A DNA stretch of 64,000 nt from Ligustrum vulgare (GCA_963555705.1 OY743169.1:50520124-50584123), one strand, 5' to 3'; shown: positions 9,901 to 22,358, counted from the stretch's first letter. Program-made: numbers and translations. Notes: generated by a model not told the origin, from the letters alone.

Positions 9901-10838
9901 TCCTGTCGCATATGTTTATGAGGATTTCGATCCTATCTTATGTTATGATGCAATTGATCCCTATGAATTTCAAAAAATTATGCTTGGTATACTTACTACA
10001 TAAGAATTCTTGCCACCTAAGTTCGGTAAAATTCTTATGTTTATGAGGATTTCGATATTATCCTATGTTATGATGAAAACTTACTGTTATTATGATTTTA
10101 CTGCATAAGAATTCTTGCCACCTAAGTTCGGTAAAGTTCTTGTGTCTTATTATGTTTATGAGGATTTAAATCCTATCTTATGTTATGCTTTCAAAAGAAA
10201 TTATGCTTGACATAATTAAAATGTTTTTATAAGTATATGGTTTTCAAAGAGCTGTTTTCAAAGAGCTGTTTTCAAAGAGCTATTTTCAAAGAGCCTATGA
10301 TTTGTAAAATATGTCCCGTGCTGTAATGCACAATATGAGTTTTATCAAGAGCAGTTTTATAAAGAAGCTCTATCAATGCCCGTTTTATAAAGAGCCGGGA
10401 TTTATGTGTTTAATCATCTTATAAATTAAATTAATTTGCGATGAGTCTACTGAGTATTTCCCCCATGAAATACTCACCCTACTTTTTAACAGTTTTGCAG
10501 ATTTCGGAGACGGTGGCGAGCGATGAATGATGGTGGCAATAATCGTTGAACGGTTGAAAGTTTGACGTTAATGATTTCCGTATTTTCCAAACAATCGAAT
10601 AATTTAGAGAAGTTCATTTATTTGAGAAATTATGATATTGGCAATTTCTTTACAATATTAATGGTTCGATTTACTATTTCAAATGGTTTCATAAATGTTT
10701 TCAATTTTAGCGGCCATTATAGTTTATTTAATGTTGCCAAAAATGAATTTCAATTATTTCTTCCGCAAAAATATTATTCGAAAAATTTAGACAGAAAATG
10801 ACGTAGTGAATCGGGTATACGGAACTCGGGGCGCTACA
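6927..10838 (+). repeat. 3' LTR (complete, 3912 bp)
   Basis: Begins TGATTATAGCGACCC after the polypurine tract and ends GGGGCGCTACA. Identical to the visible 5' LTR apart from one change I noticed (A at 9972 against G at 2656). The first 390 bp (AT-rich, with many ATTTCAAAATT motifs) have no partner in the window only because the window starts inside the other LTR. Confidence 0.93.
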
Positions 10839-13500
10839 ACACTTAACACTATGTGGTGGATGCATGAATAAGCTCAAATTTCATGTGGTCAAACAATTTT
10901 TTTCTTTTGATTTTTCCATGCAGCTCTAATGGATGATTACAACTTTATTGTTTTTCTCTCATATCCCAAGGTCTTTGCTATTTTATGTGGTTTCTAATCA
11001 TGTATATATATATTTTATTTTTCCACACAAGGCAGTCAGAATTTGATAAGTATGCACAATATACCAAAAGTAATCCATCCCCAATCTCACACTCTAGTGT
11101 TAGAAATCTCAATCAAACATGCTTATACCATGCATTTTATTCCTTTTTTTTTCATTACTTTTTTTTTTCATGTAAGGTCTTTTACCATCTTTGTATAATA
11201 CTTTTCTCATTTTCTTTCTATATGACCCTCATAGCGAGCTTTAGGTCGGTGACTCCCAAGCCATATGACTTTAGGGCATCAGGTTCAAAGAAACCCTCAG
11301 ACTTAATTACCCGATTCATAATGGTGACAAAGAAATGTTAAAGATGTTTTAGCGTCTTATGTATAAGTCCTCTCTCCTTTTTGCTTTCTAATTCCCCTGT
11401 AACGATCTTTGGGTTGATAGCTCCCAAATCAGTTGAGTTTAGGGTACCAAGTTTGAAAGATTCTTAAAGCTTACTTGCCTGAGAGAAAAGGACTCCGAAG
11501 AGAGGAATAAGACTATTAGCATTTTTCTATTTTTATGCTATTGTCGATTTATACATGTTGATTAAAACTCCCTCAACTAAAAATGCCAACCTAAGAATTT
11601 CATACCCTCAATCCATCAGTACCTACTTATACTAACTTTTCCACCCCCAAAATGCAAATTGCTTCTTGGTTCTACATTTTAGGTGTGGATCTAAATTCTT
11701 AAGGTTTGAGATTTTTCAATCAATTCTATGTTCAAATTGCATAAGTTAACCCCCCCCCCCCCCATGTATCAAGCATCCCTCTACACAAGATATTATTCAA
11801 CAATGGTTATGTGCTCAAGTTTGAATAAAGTCTTACATGAATGATTGTTCAGAAAAATTCAAGTTCACATGTCCAGTTTCCTAACTAAAGCACAAAAGTC
11901 AATCCAAATCATATCATAAGTAATAAATAAATCAACAAAAATTTTCAAGTTTTTCAATTTTTTATGAATTTTCTACTCCCAAAATCGAATGAATGTTTAA
12001 ATAAAAATACATGAATGAGATTCCCTCCACAAACTAGAAATGTACATTGTCCTCAATGTATTTCAAAAACATAAATCAAATAAACACAAAATAACAAAGA
12101 GAGGTAAGGCACTTCCCGGTTTGGAGAGGTGATGTTCCCATTTTGAAGCTTTGATTTTCATGTAGCTTAGATGACTTGACCCTTTTCCAACTTTTCCATC
12201 TTTGGCTCAAGGTGTTTTCATGTTGTGTTCCATGAAAAATAGAGATAAACAACACTAGAATGCATAATTATTTCATAAGAAATGAAACAAATCAACTAAA
12301 CACCCTCAAACTAGGACATAGAAAAATTATGAGATTTTGAAAAATGGTCGACCACTTATTTTCAATCCTTGACATTGCCTAAAAAAAAGTGAAAATTTCC
12401 CAAGACATGTCCTGAGCATATAAAAGTACATAATTTGGTCTACAATATACCAAAAATTCATCACACTTGGAGTTCATTTGGGTCATGAAAATGCATGTTG
12501 AATTAGGTACAATGAAGCTGAAATCAAGTGTTGTGGTACAATGGTGCCCGCAGTGACCTTGCAATGAGGTGCAATGGGATGTCATGATGTTCATGTTGAA
12601 TTCTATGTCTTAAATCAGTGTAAACAATGAATGAATGATGCACAAATGATGTATAACATGTGGTGAAGATGATCATTCAAAAAGAATTAAAAAAACTCAA
12701 TAAAAAACTCATTGTGGCATTTTGTCGAGCACCTAGCATGCATGTGAAGAAATCAAAATAAATCATAGAGTTGATGACTTGAATTAAACAAAAAAAATTT
12801 CACCTAATAAACACAATTCAAAGTCTCCAAATTCTAGCCTAAATCCATCACCAATCATTCACAACATTAAATTTCAAATAGAACATGAAGAGCTCAAGAA
12901 TTATGCACAAATTCATATAAAGATGTGAAGAATCATACATTCGGAATGATTTTAATGTGATGCAAGGCATGAATTTGAGTCCATATGATGTGCAAACATT
13001 GGAGAATGATTAGGGACTCAATGTGGGATGATTTGGGAGGAAGAAAAATGGGTTGAAGTTGGTTAAAATGAAAGTTTTACAAAATATATAGCAATCTGCC
13101 GAATCTGCCCAGGATTATACCGCAATCGCGCGGTAGCTTTTGACAATGACCAGAATTCTTTCAATTTTTTAATTTTTGATCCTGTTTTTTACCCCTAAAT
13201 GCCTCAAAATGCATGCAAGCAACTTCTAAAATATGTCTACATGTCCTATGCTAGGTTCTCATGTTGAAAATTGTGACGTTAAACAACGAAACAAATAAAA
13301 ATGCAATGAAAACTAAAAGTGCTAAAACATGCAAAATATAACACTAGAATTACTTAGAGCACATAATAAGTCAATGCATGCATTCTAGACATACTAGCGC
13401 TTCTACAATGCAATGTCAAGCAACTGAACAACTATAAAATAATAAAATCACTTAAAAGCAATAAACAAAACAAATAAAGAAAATGATTTGAGAGATTGGG
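10839..13500 (-). other. 3' non-coding region of an old reverse-strand Ty3/Gypsy element
   Basis: No gene. The stretch has the look of the long 3' untranslated part of plant Athila/Tat-like elements: ACATTGTCCTCAATGTATTT at about 12044, and two related blocks (about 11220-11320 and 11400-11470) with GGTGACTCCCAAGCC or GATAGCTCCCAAATC followed by TTTAGGG. A run of 14 C lies at about 11750-11763. It runs into GGGTTGCCTCCCAACGAATG at about 13498. The 3' LTR is not recognisable and may lie beyond the young element to the left. Confidence 0.5.
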
Positions 13501-13631
13501 TTGCCTCCCAACGAATGCTTCATTTATAGTCTGGAGCTAGACTTTTTGGCAAACATCTCATGGTGCTCTTAGATTGGATGGTAAAGCCTCTTGATCTCCT
13601 CTAACCTTATACTCATACCTCTCCCAGCATT

Positions 13632-14454
13632 TCATTCCCAATCAACATGGATCCTGGAGCAATTGTCTAATTGTGGTTCATGGGCGTTAAATTGCCTCAT
13701 TGTGAAGGTTACCTCTTGATTTTCAGCCCGCAACACTACATCTCCTTTTTCCACATCAATTAGTGCTCGTGCAGTGGCTAGGAGTGGTCGACCAAGTATC
13801 AAATGAATGTTTTCATCTTCCTTCACATCTAAAATGACAAAGTTAGAGGGGAATATGAATTTTTGAACTTTCACCAACATATTCTCCACAGCTCCATATG
13901 GGTAATAGATTGTTCAATCAACTAGTTGCAATCTGATATTGCTTTCCTTTGGTTCACCCAATCCCAATTTCTTGTACAAAGATAGGGGCATTAGATTAAT
14001 ACTTACTTCGAGATCACACATTACTTTGTTAAATTGTAAGTCTCCAATGATGCAAGATATAGAAAAAGCTCCTTGGGTCTTTGAGCTTAGGTGGCATCTT
14101 CTTTTGCAAGATTGTTTCGCACTCCTCGCTCAAAGTTACCTCCTTAAGTTCTTCAAGTTTCTTTTTTCTAGACATCATTTTCTTTGGAAGCTTGGCATAA
14201 CTTCGAATTTGTTTGATGGCTTCCAATAATGGGATATTTATGTGCAGTTTTCTAAGCATGTTAACAAATTTCTTGAATTGCTTGTCTTCTCTTGTTTTCT
14301 TCATCCTTTGTAGAAATGAGATAGGGGACTCATGAGGCTTAATTGTTGATTTTACCTCATGGCCATTTTCCCTTTCAGCCATTTTTTCTCCAACTTCTAC
14401 AACCTTTTCAAGAACTCCAGATGGCCTTTTAACTTGAATATCAAGAAGTTGCAC
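13632..14454 (-). pseudogene. Gag C-terminus and aspartic protease remnant (Ty3/Gypsy)
   Basis: Two reverse-strand segments. 14454-14029 ends with LRKLHINIPLLEAI, a Lys-rich KKMMSRKKKLEELKEVTLSE stretch and KLKDPRSFFY, the usual lead-in to the protease of Athila-type elements. 13889-13632 holds FVILDVKEDENIHLILGRPL then TARALIDVEKGDVVLR, the end of the protease. The frame is broken between them. No reverse transcriptase follows, so this element ends after the protease. Confidence 0.8.
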
Positions 14455-14969
14455 ACCACTAGCATAGTGATTGCATTTATCTCATTTTGCACCACATTTA
14501 TAGCCATGAGTTGTTCCTTGAGGCTCACCTCGGTGTTTGCTGGCAATGTACCTGTGGCTCTGTTTGTGATAAGCTGGGCTATCCACCCAACTTGGTTCTC
14601 CATTTTCTTGATTGATGCCAGATAATTCTGGAATCTGTTTTCAGTTTTTCTCATAAACTGGTATGTTTTAGCCATGAATATTTTGGTTTTTTCCACGAAT
14701 TTACTGATCATCTCTTCCAGTGCAGGTTTCTTTTCCTCAGTATGGTATTGAGGTAAAATTGATCCATTGCTATGATCTTTCCCAGCAAAGTTGGGATGAT
14801 TGCGCCAGCTTGGATTGTAGGTATTTGAGTACGGATTATTCTGACATTGACTCCTTGTACATAGTCGACTTGCTCCAATGGGAATGCTAGAATGGGGGCA
14901 ATCTGTAGTAACATGGTTTACACCACATTCTTGACAAGTTACGTTAACACTTTTTCTTGAATGACTCAC
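14397..14969 (-). pseudogene. Gag zinc-knuckle region (Ty3/Gypsy)
   Basis: 190 residues including CQECGVNHVTTDC near residue 13 (CX2CX3HX4C, a shortened zinc knuckle), a Pro/Asn-rich linker with YSNTYNPSWRNHPN, and a coiled helical part with NRFQNYLASIKKMENQVGWI and TGTLPANTE. This is the familiar gag C-terminal arrangement of plant Athila-like elements. It overlaps the next segment, which continues in another frame. Confidence 0.8.
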
Positions 14970-15063
14970 CAGTGCTATACCCTCTACTTTTGCAGCTCAA
15001 AAGTCAATTTTAGCTGATATGGCAGTGTAAGCATCCACCTCATATACTTCTAATGACCGACCT

Positions 15064-15345
15064 CTACATGGAATTTGTGTTGGCAATCATTACAAAGAGC
15101 TCCAATGCCTGCCCAATGGTCTTCATGGTCAAATTACCATTTGATGAGGAGTCAACCATGTTTTTAAAGTGCGAAAGTAATCCTTGATAGAAGAACTTCA
15201 CTTGATCACCTCTGTCGATCACATAGTTTGGACACTTCCTCATCATGCCCTTAAATCTATTCCAAGCATCATCAAAAGATTCAGCATCGTGCTGCTGAAA
15301 TAGGGTGATTTCATGTCGAAGCTTAACAACATTTGCTGGAGGCAT
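15064..15345 (-). pseudogene. Gag central domain (Retrotrans_gag)
   Basis: 93 residues with the conserved pattern LRHEITLFQQHDAESFDDAW then NRFKGMMRKCPNY...FYQGL, the hallmark of Ty3/Gypsy gag. It is one of several gag pieces separated by stops and frameshifts in the reverse-strand element. Confidence 0.85.
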
Positions 15346-15410
15346 GAATTTAGTACAAAACTTCTAGACCAAGTCGTTCCAAGTGGTGATACTCGCAGCG
15401 GGGCGAGAAT

Positions 15411-15632
15411 CTAACAATAAACTGCTCTATCTCTTAGAGTGTAAGGGAGTAACCCGAGTCTGATTGCATCGTCAGACACACCCTGATATTTAAAGCGTTG
15501 ATACATGTCTAAAAATTTAGAAACATGTGTGTGGCTTTTCATCAAGTCTCCTATGGAATTGTTGTCCATTTTGGAACATATTGATTGTAAGAATTTAAGG
15601 CTCAGAATCAAACCACAAAGAACAAGAACAAG
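15411..15632 (-). pseudogene. Gag N-terminal half, right part
   Basis: Contains NNSIGDLMKSHTHVSKFLDM and GVSDDAIRLGLLPYTLRDRA, the first conserved gag block. Its upstream continuation is found only at 16160-16426, on the other side of the solo LTR at 15633-16139, so gag was split by that insertion. Confidence 0.8.
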
Positions 15633-16139
15633 TGTTAACCACAAAGAATCAAAACGCTTTATTCAGAAACCATAAAAATTACAGAAACAAATCAAAAACC
15701 CAGAAATATACATAAAACTTCCAGAAATCAAAGAACTCGTACAAAGAACCACAAAGATCAACTGAGTTGCAGAAAATTCTGCCAAAACTCATAAAAATGT
15801 ATACTGATTATCACAAAATCAGTATCAAGCACCATCACTAAGAATATACAAACAATATCTAAGAATTTCTGGAAGCGTCTGGATCAGAATGGATGCAGTT
15901 AGAACGTCTCCTTTCCTTTTCATTACAAATGGACGGCTCAAATTCATCAGAACAGATCAATGGCTAAGATGAGTCCGGACCGAGTTATAAAGGTCCGGCT
16001 GAAGTGTAATGGTCCGGCTGAAGTGTAATGTATCTGGACTTGGGCCTCAGATTAAAATTGTGTAACATGGGCTCTAAAGCTGGACAGAATATTGGGCTCA
16101 ATACCGGTCCATTTCCTTAATCAGATCGATTGCCCAACA
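15633..16139 (-). mobile_element. Copia-type solo LTR inserted in gag
   Basis: A 507-bp block bounded by TGTTAACCACAAAG on the left and GATTGCCCAACA on the right; read on the reverse strand it begins TGTTGGGCAATC and ends GTTAACA, typical of Ty1/copia LTRs. Flanking gag pieces read toward each other across it. The immediate flanks (ACAAG and TTGAT) do not match, so the target duplication has decayed or the ends are off by a few bases. Contains a direct repeat GGTCCGGCTGAAGTGTAATG (about 15990-16030). Confidence 0.6.
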
Positions 16140-16159
16140 TTGATGACATTAGTCTTTAG

Positions 16160-16426
16160 TTAAAAGTTTTCTTGCCCAAATGGTGGATAGACTGTGCTGG
16201 ATTGCCTTTGAACCACCTGAGGTGTCATGAAGTCACCAACCAGCATGTCATCCTCATTGACTGGCTCAGCAGCGGGAAATCTCATATTGTTGTTTATCAT
16301 TTGATCCTCCTTTTGGTTTTTTGATTTATCTAGTTCCCTAGATTCTCTTAACCTACAGTGTAAAGTACGTTCTATTTTCGGGTCAACTTCGAAAAGATTC
16401 CCGTTTTTCGAACGTAGCATACACAA
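16160..16426 (-). pseudogene. Gag N-terminus, left part
   Basis: 88 residues with FEVDPKIERTLHCRLRESRE and NEDDMLVGDFMTPQVVQ, the start of gag in Athila-like elements, ending in VYPPFGQENF where the solo LTR breaks it. Confidence 0.75.
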
Positions 16427-16560
16427 CTACTAGAAAAATAAAGAAATTAGTAACTAAACTAGAACTAAAAATTACTAAAGTATAAGTAAAAATAAAAATA
16501 AAGCAAGTAAAAAGTCCGAATTAGTGAAAGTAATCTAAAAATAAATTTAAATTACAATCT

Positions 16561-16582
16561 CGTGCAACAGTGCCAAAAAATT
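16561..16582 (-). other. Degenerate primer-binding site of the reverse-strand Gypsy element
   Basis: On the reverse strand TTTTTTGGCACTGTTGCACG corresponds to the common TTTTTGGCGCCGTTGCCGGG start of plant Athila/Tat-type elements with a few changes. It sets the direction (reverse strand) and the inner edge of the 5' LTR. Confidence 0.7.
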
Positions 16583-18160
16583 GGTGCTAACCGCAAGTGT
16601 AATGGTCGCACAAGTAATAGAGTGGATAATGAATCCAGATATCGTACCCACAGGGATCGAGTAAATTGTATTTTAGGCTACACCTTAACCGAAACTAGAA
16701 AAGCTTTGATTTGAGGATTTTTGTTTGAAAAATTGCATTACTTGAAGTGTCTAACGATAATTCACAGGATTTTGAAAATCCTTATTCCTAATATTGTTAA
16801 AACTCCCTTTTGGACAAGAATTAACTCATTTTCCTACACATAACCCGACTATATTTCTATATCGAATGTGAATGTGTAGAAAAACATTAAAAGATTTGTG
16901 AACGTTTTTGTAGATAACACAAAGCATAAGGATATATTTCTATCTCTTATTGGACTTTGTGGCAATTGAAATTTGTCTAATGATTTTCTAATCTTTCGAA
17001 CTTAGAAAAACATCACAACTAGAAAAACATCACAACTATCATATAATAATTGGTCAAATAATCATATGATAATAAAAGCATAAATCAATTGCTTAAACCC
17101 ATGAATTAAATAAATTAAATGATAAAGTAATACATAAAATCCAGAATTTAATGCTTCACAATTCTAACATTAAAAACCTAGCCTAAATACATAATTGAAT
17201 ATAAATCACAAGAAGAATGAAGAGATGTATTCATGTCCTTGATCATTGGTCTTCAATTGTGCCTTCAAATATGCATGGATTCTTCAATAATTAGACAACG
17301 TTTTGGCATGTAATCAACAAGTTGGGAACCCCCAAAAACGTGGCTAAGGTCTGGTATTTATAGATTAGGTTGAAGGCTAGGTTACTTGAAAGAGAAGAAT
17401 GCTAAAAATCGTGCAAAAACCTAACTGTTCGGCCCAGCAGAGACGTGCGTGATCGCGCAGTATAAATCTGTGCGATTGCACGGTTATGCGTAAATGTATT
17501 TTGACCATTATGGAACAGGTCTTATGACTGCACGGTACTTCTTCCATGAGACCGCACAGGCTTCCGAATAACATGTAATTTCTTTTTCAGCATGCTACAA
17601 GTTGGTCCATATCTTTTATTGCACGAAAAGTCCCTCAACTTTCGATTGCTTACAATTAAGTCCTTGAACTTCTAATTTCTTCCAATTAAGCCATTGATTA
17701 ACTTCATCAACTCCTGATTTGCATACTTTAGTACTTTTATCCTCCAATTGACTTCATTTTGCTCCAATTCTTTTGCTTTCTCGACTTTGGGATTATTTCT
17801 GATATATAAACAAACAATAACAAAGTGAATAGAAAATATTCTAAAACAAACATGTAAAATGTGCATATGTCGGTGATGACACGGTCTCTGTTGGGAATAA
17901 GGTACGTTTAGATGGAGATGATGAAGAAGAATGATTGATGGTTGTGTTTGAATTGCTCGAGTATAAGATTGTTGAAGACTGCCCAACACTTGTTGTGTGA
18001 GGTTGCTTGAACTTGCTTAGTATATATTCCTCAAGAGAAATGAATTCAAATTTATGAGTAGAATTCTCTGAAAATGTCACTGGTGCTTTCCCACAATCAT
18101 TCGGGCTTTATGTCACTACAATTGCTTTCACATAGAGATGTACTAGTCACCTATGTTGAG
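16583..18160 (-). repeat. 5' LTR of the reverse-strand Gypsy element
   Basis: Lies just outside the primer-binding site and carries a TATA box CTATAAATACC on the reverse strand at about 17355-17366. Repeats of AAGTCCCTCAACTTT...CAATTAAGTCC at 17620-17700 resemble those in other LTRs here. The outer edge is taken as the junction with the next LTR at 18161 and is approximate. Confidence 0.5.
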
Positions 18161-20340
18161 TGTTAAGTGCATTTTATACACTTTTTATGCCTTTAAATAG
18201 CATTTTTTGGAATATTTTGATCAAATATCTACTCATTTGTACATATTCTGGGTTTAAATAGGTTAACATTCAAGTTTGGGGTAAAAAATCACAAAAGTAA
18301 TGCAAATTATGCTGAAATCAAAACTTTTGGGACCAACTTGACACTTTTCAGAAATTGCATACCTGCTATGCAATTAATCGAGGGACTAAATGGCATGCTT
18401 CCAAAAGTTGAAGGACCTCATGTGCAATTTTTGAAGGACATATTTGAAAGAAATTGTAAAATCTGGGGACTAAATTGATCGACATTAAAAGATGAAGGAC
18501 TCCATTGCAATTATAATAAGGACCAAGCTGCAAAAAGACGCCTCAGCTGAACTAGGAACTTGCATGGTTCGAACCACCACGCAAACACAAACTGTGGCTA
18601 GAAAATGACTTGAACCAAATGGCTCACGTAAAATCTGCACCGCGCGATCGCCCAGCCTTAATATTCAAAGAAAAAAAAAGGGCCGGTCCGTCGACCCGAT
18701 CGTCCCGGTTCGGCCCTTATGGGTGTTTTACGCAGATCCTTGGCGTTTTAGGGCAAATGGTGAAGAAATATAAATACCTAAACTTGTGTTAAGCTAGGGT
18801 TAGGTTTTCTCTTGCCTCTTTTTAATTTTTTGTATTTCTTACATTTTGCTCTCTAATTTTATGTCTTTAATGCATTTAATCTCTTAAATTATTGTGTTTT
18901 TACTCGCTTTCTTTAATTCCAAGCTTATTATTGTTATTTTTCTCAACTTTTTATCTAAGAATTCATAGCATTTATGATTATTTAATTTAATGCATGACTA
19001 GATTTTCCCCCGTGTGATGCACAAGATTTCTATCAATGGAAAGGGTTTCGATGAAAATTTATGAAAATATGTTGATTATACAATTATATCAAATAGAAAA
19101 ACATAGACAAATAACACTTTATTACAAAATGTTATCGAATTTGAAATTTTAAAAAAGGCCAAACTAATCAAAGAAAAAGAAACAATACTCGGTGTGTTTT
19201 TGTTGGGTCGATGTGTGCTAACAAGTCGTGACATGGAGCTGCCACAATAGAAACGAAAAAAAGTCTAGAAAATAATAATGATAAAATATTTGAAAATATT
19301 TGATTATTAGAAATAATAATTAAATTTTATTTAATTTATACATTGGTAACAAAAAGTTGATACAACAAATTACTGATTCAAATCATAAAAATTGCTTTAC
19401 GACATTTTCAAACAATAAGTGTACAAAGAATGACATAATAACCAAAACATTTATAGCATCTTCAAACAAACTGAAGCAAACACAGAAGCATGAATGAAAA
19501 AGAAGAAAAAAATAAAACATATTTCTAACCTCCAAGTTCAAATCATCTCTGGCATTTGAAATAACTTCCATTCATTGAACAATATTTCTTCTCTTCTTTT
19601 TTTGTTTGTCCTTCTTCACCGGTTTATTATCTCCATTTCATCTAAAACAACAATGACTTTATATGCTTATTTCTCTATTTACCCAAATAATATTACAAAT
19701 TATTTTTATAATTTTAACATATTCACCCTCAAATAGAAGCATTTGTTTAAAAATGCTGCAACCAAATCATTTTCAACATACACAATTTCTATTACATTTC
19801 CATTAAACACGTTGTTATCATGTTGCTAGCAGATCCTTTTCAACGTACATGATATCTCATAAGATAAAAATGTTGCTAGCAGATCATTTTCAACACAAGC
19901 AGTTTCTATGACATTTCCATTAAACATGTCCTTATCATGCTAGCGGCTACTCGATTCTTTTCAAAAAGATTCTCTACTATTCAACCACACATTCTAAAAA
20001 AATTTACTATTGCAAACCACATAATTTTGGAAATAATGAGACTCATAGTTTTAAATCCTAGAATCGTCATAATCTTAAGTAAAGCAATGTGAAGAAACAA
20101 ACATATTTATTATCTTATGTAAAGCAAATCTTAATCATCTGTGTAAACGGATTTTATAATTTGGACAAACAAACAAAATTTATAAAATCTTATTAAACAG
20201 ATTTTATAATCAAATCCTAATATTTATGGAAAGCAAGATGTTATTTTTAGTACAGATATTTTATATTATAAATAAAAAAATATAGATATTCACACTACCA
20301 AATCACACACTCAGGTAGAAGGTAGAACAATGAGAATCCA

Positions 20341-21200
20341 TTTACCTCAAAACGTTGATGTTTAATGGAAATTTCATCTTCAAAACCCTCGTATTGCAAA
20401 TCAACAATCTGTAACATAAATAAAAATTAAATTATGAACAATAGTTAATAAACCTTGATGGACTTGGAAATTTCAGCTTCAAAGCATAATTTATTTATTT
20501 TTTGGTAATAACAAAAGTGATAAGAGCTCAAGCATGATAAAAAAAAAAAAAAAAAAAAAACGCTAATTAGAACCCAAGATCAAATCAAAAAAAATTCAAA
20601 TCATTATTTGCCAAATACGCATAATTCGTACCTTGATAGCCCATTGGGTTTTTGTAGGGTTGATTTCTTCAACTAAATTAAATATTGCCCCCATACCTGG
20701 GATTGAAGATGCAGAATTTCCAGAAGTATTCGCATGAGATTCAAGATGCAGAAATTTATTCAGAATGCAAAGAGAGAGAGAGAGAGAGAGAAAATCAATA
20801 ATCTGTAACATTGATGTTTAATGGAAATTTCATCTTCAAAGCCATCGAATTTCAAATCAATAATCTGTAATATAAATAAAAATTAAAATATAAAAAACAG
20901 TTAATAAACCTTGATGGACTTGGAAATTTCAGCTTCAAAGCATAATTTTATTATTATTTTTTTTGGTAATAACGAAACTGATAAGAGCTCAAGCATGATA
21001 AACAACGCTAATTAGAACCCAAGATCAAACAAAAATGAAAAAAATTCAAATCATTATTTGACAAACACGCATAATTCGTACCTTGATAGCCCATTGTAGG
21101 GTTGATTTCTTTAACTTAAACACTGCCCCCATACTTGGGATTAAAGATGCAGAAATTCCAGAAGTATTCACATGAGATTCAAGATGTAGAAATTTATCAA
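20341..21200 (-). pseudogene. Duplicated RPA/DUF223-like OB-fold gene fragment
   Basis: Two copies of a block of about 430 bp (20341-20770 and 20815-21200). On the reverse strand, copy 1 encodes GMGAIFNLVEEINPTKTQWA then IKVRIMRIWQ, which matches the start of plant RPA1/DUF223 OB-fold proteins (INPxKxxWxIKVRVxRxW). Copy 2 has lost part of it but keeps QWAIKVRIMR. Helitrons of plants often carry RPA-like genes, so the fragment may come from an autonomous Helitron or from a captured host gene. Neither copy is intact. Confidence 0.55.
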
Positions 21201-21289
21201 GAAAGCAAAAAAAAATATAAATAAATAAATAAATAAAATGAGAAACAATAAAAGAAGATTAATGTGTGTTCTTTTAGATTTAATATGGA

Positions 21290-22265
21290 ATGTTTTGTGT
21301 CAAATCAAAGATTTGAAATTATTTGTTGATTTATTTGTGTTTTTTAGGTAAGATGAAGGGTTAAAAATTGGAGAGAGAAAATGTGAATGATTAAAAAATG
21401 GTATGGAAAATTGTGTAAATTAAATTTTTGTAATCATTACAAATTAATACCCAGCCAAACACACCCTCAACTCGTGCTCGGATTTTCGTTCTACCGTGCT
21501 TTAATGAAGAAACCAAGGGTGAGCTCTTTTACATATATGGAATGTTTTGTGTCAAATCAAGGAATTGAAATTATTTGTTGATTTATTTGTGTTTTCTAAA
21601 TAAGATAAAGGGTTAAAAATTGAAGAGAGAAAATATAAATAGTTAAAAAGTGATATGAAATAAAATTTTTGTAGTGATTCCAATTAATATCCTAGCGGAA
21701 CTCACCCCAAATTTCCAGCAGTGAGAAGCTTTTTGTTTTTTATGTTCACGTGGGTGGAAAAGTTTTCTTGGGCTCCAATGAAGTCTAGTTTAGGCTGGAT
21801 TCTAGTGCAAACCTTTTTTACTTTTCAGACGCTAGTTTTCATTTGGAGTGCAGGAGACGAAAAGGCAAGTACGTGTTGCAGAAAAAATGGCCTTGCAAGT
21901 TTAACTTGGCAAAAGTTCTTGTCAAAACTCAAATGTGCATTGGCCTTGGAAAAAGGCTCCAATACATACACATGCAAACAAGGATACGGTGCATCTGTCT
22001 TGTCAAAATTTAAATGTGCCTAAAGGTATTCTCGGTTAGCAAAATATAGGGTGTGTTGTTTAAAATTTAATTTGTCATCATTACAAAAATTTAATTTACA
22101 CAATTTTTCATATCACTTTTTAACCATTTATATTTTCTTTCTCCAATTTGTAACCTTTTATCTTACCTAAAAAACACAAATAAATCAACAAATAATTTCA
22201 ATTCCTTAATTTGACACACAACATTTCAAATTAAATTTTAAAGAACACACACATAGTGAGACACG
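21290..22265. repeat. Three copies of a MITE-like repeat of about 170 bp (two direct, one inverted)
   Basis: 21290-21470 and 21530-21715 share TATGGAATGTTTTGTGTCAA and TTATTTGTTGATTTATTTGT. The inverted copy at about 22040-22235 reads TACCTAAAAAACACAAATAAATC and its relatives. The stretch between them has a 100-residue ORF (21721-22023) that I do not recognise and do not call. Confidence 0.65.
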
Positions 22266-22358
22266 TTGTTTATTTCATATATTAATTTTTGGAAGACTTT
22301 CGGGGGCAAGACTTGGGCGGTAAATCCATTTCCACTTTGCTTCTTTTATATAAATAAA

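Larger units (their letters stand above)
1..10838 (+). mobile_element. Young LTR retrotransposon without gag-pol, carrying LOG and NABP-like cargo
   Basis: Two long direct repeats (1-3522 and 6927-10838) flank a 3.4-kb internal region. A primer-binding site TGGTATCAGAGC follows the left repeat at once, and a GAGGACGAAATT...AAGGAGG polypurine stretch precedes the right one, so the element reads on the + strand. No gag, protease, RT or integrase is visible inside, so it must be mobilised in trans (a LARD-like element). The left end lies outside the window by about 390 bp, so the 5-bp target duplication cannot be tested; the right flank is ACACT. Two intact reverse-strand ORFs take up half of the internal region. 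It sits in, or directly next to, the 3' non-coding part of the older reverse-strand Gypsy element at 10839-18160. Confidence 0.9.
18998..22358 (-). mobile_element. Helitron A (non-autonomous, carries an RPA-like exon pair)
   Basis: On the reverse strand the 3' end is CTAG (18998-19001) preceded by a GTG...CAC mini-hairpin, with host T next, as Helitrons require. The 5' end, TTTATATAAAAGAAGCAAAG, abuts Helitron B's CTAG at 22359. No Rep/helicase gene is seen. Inside are a duplicated block with OB-fold-like coding potential (20341-21200), a GA repeat (20770-20793), a poly-A run (20540-20560) and three copies of a repeat of about 170 bp. Confidence 0.65.

Noticed and set aside
21721..22023. 100-residue ORF in Helitron A
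   Set aside because: No family recognised and no context beyond repeats; kept only as a note.
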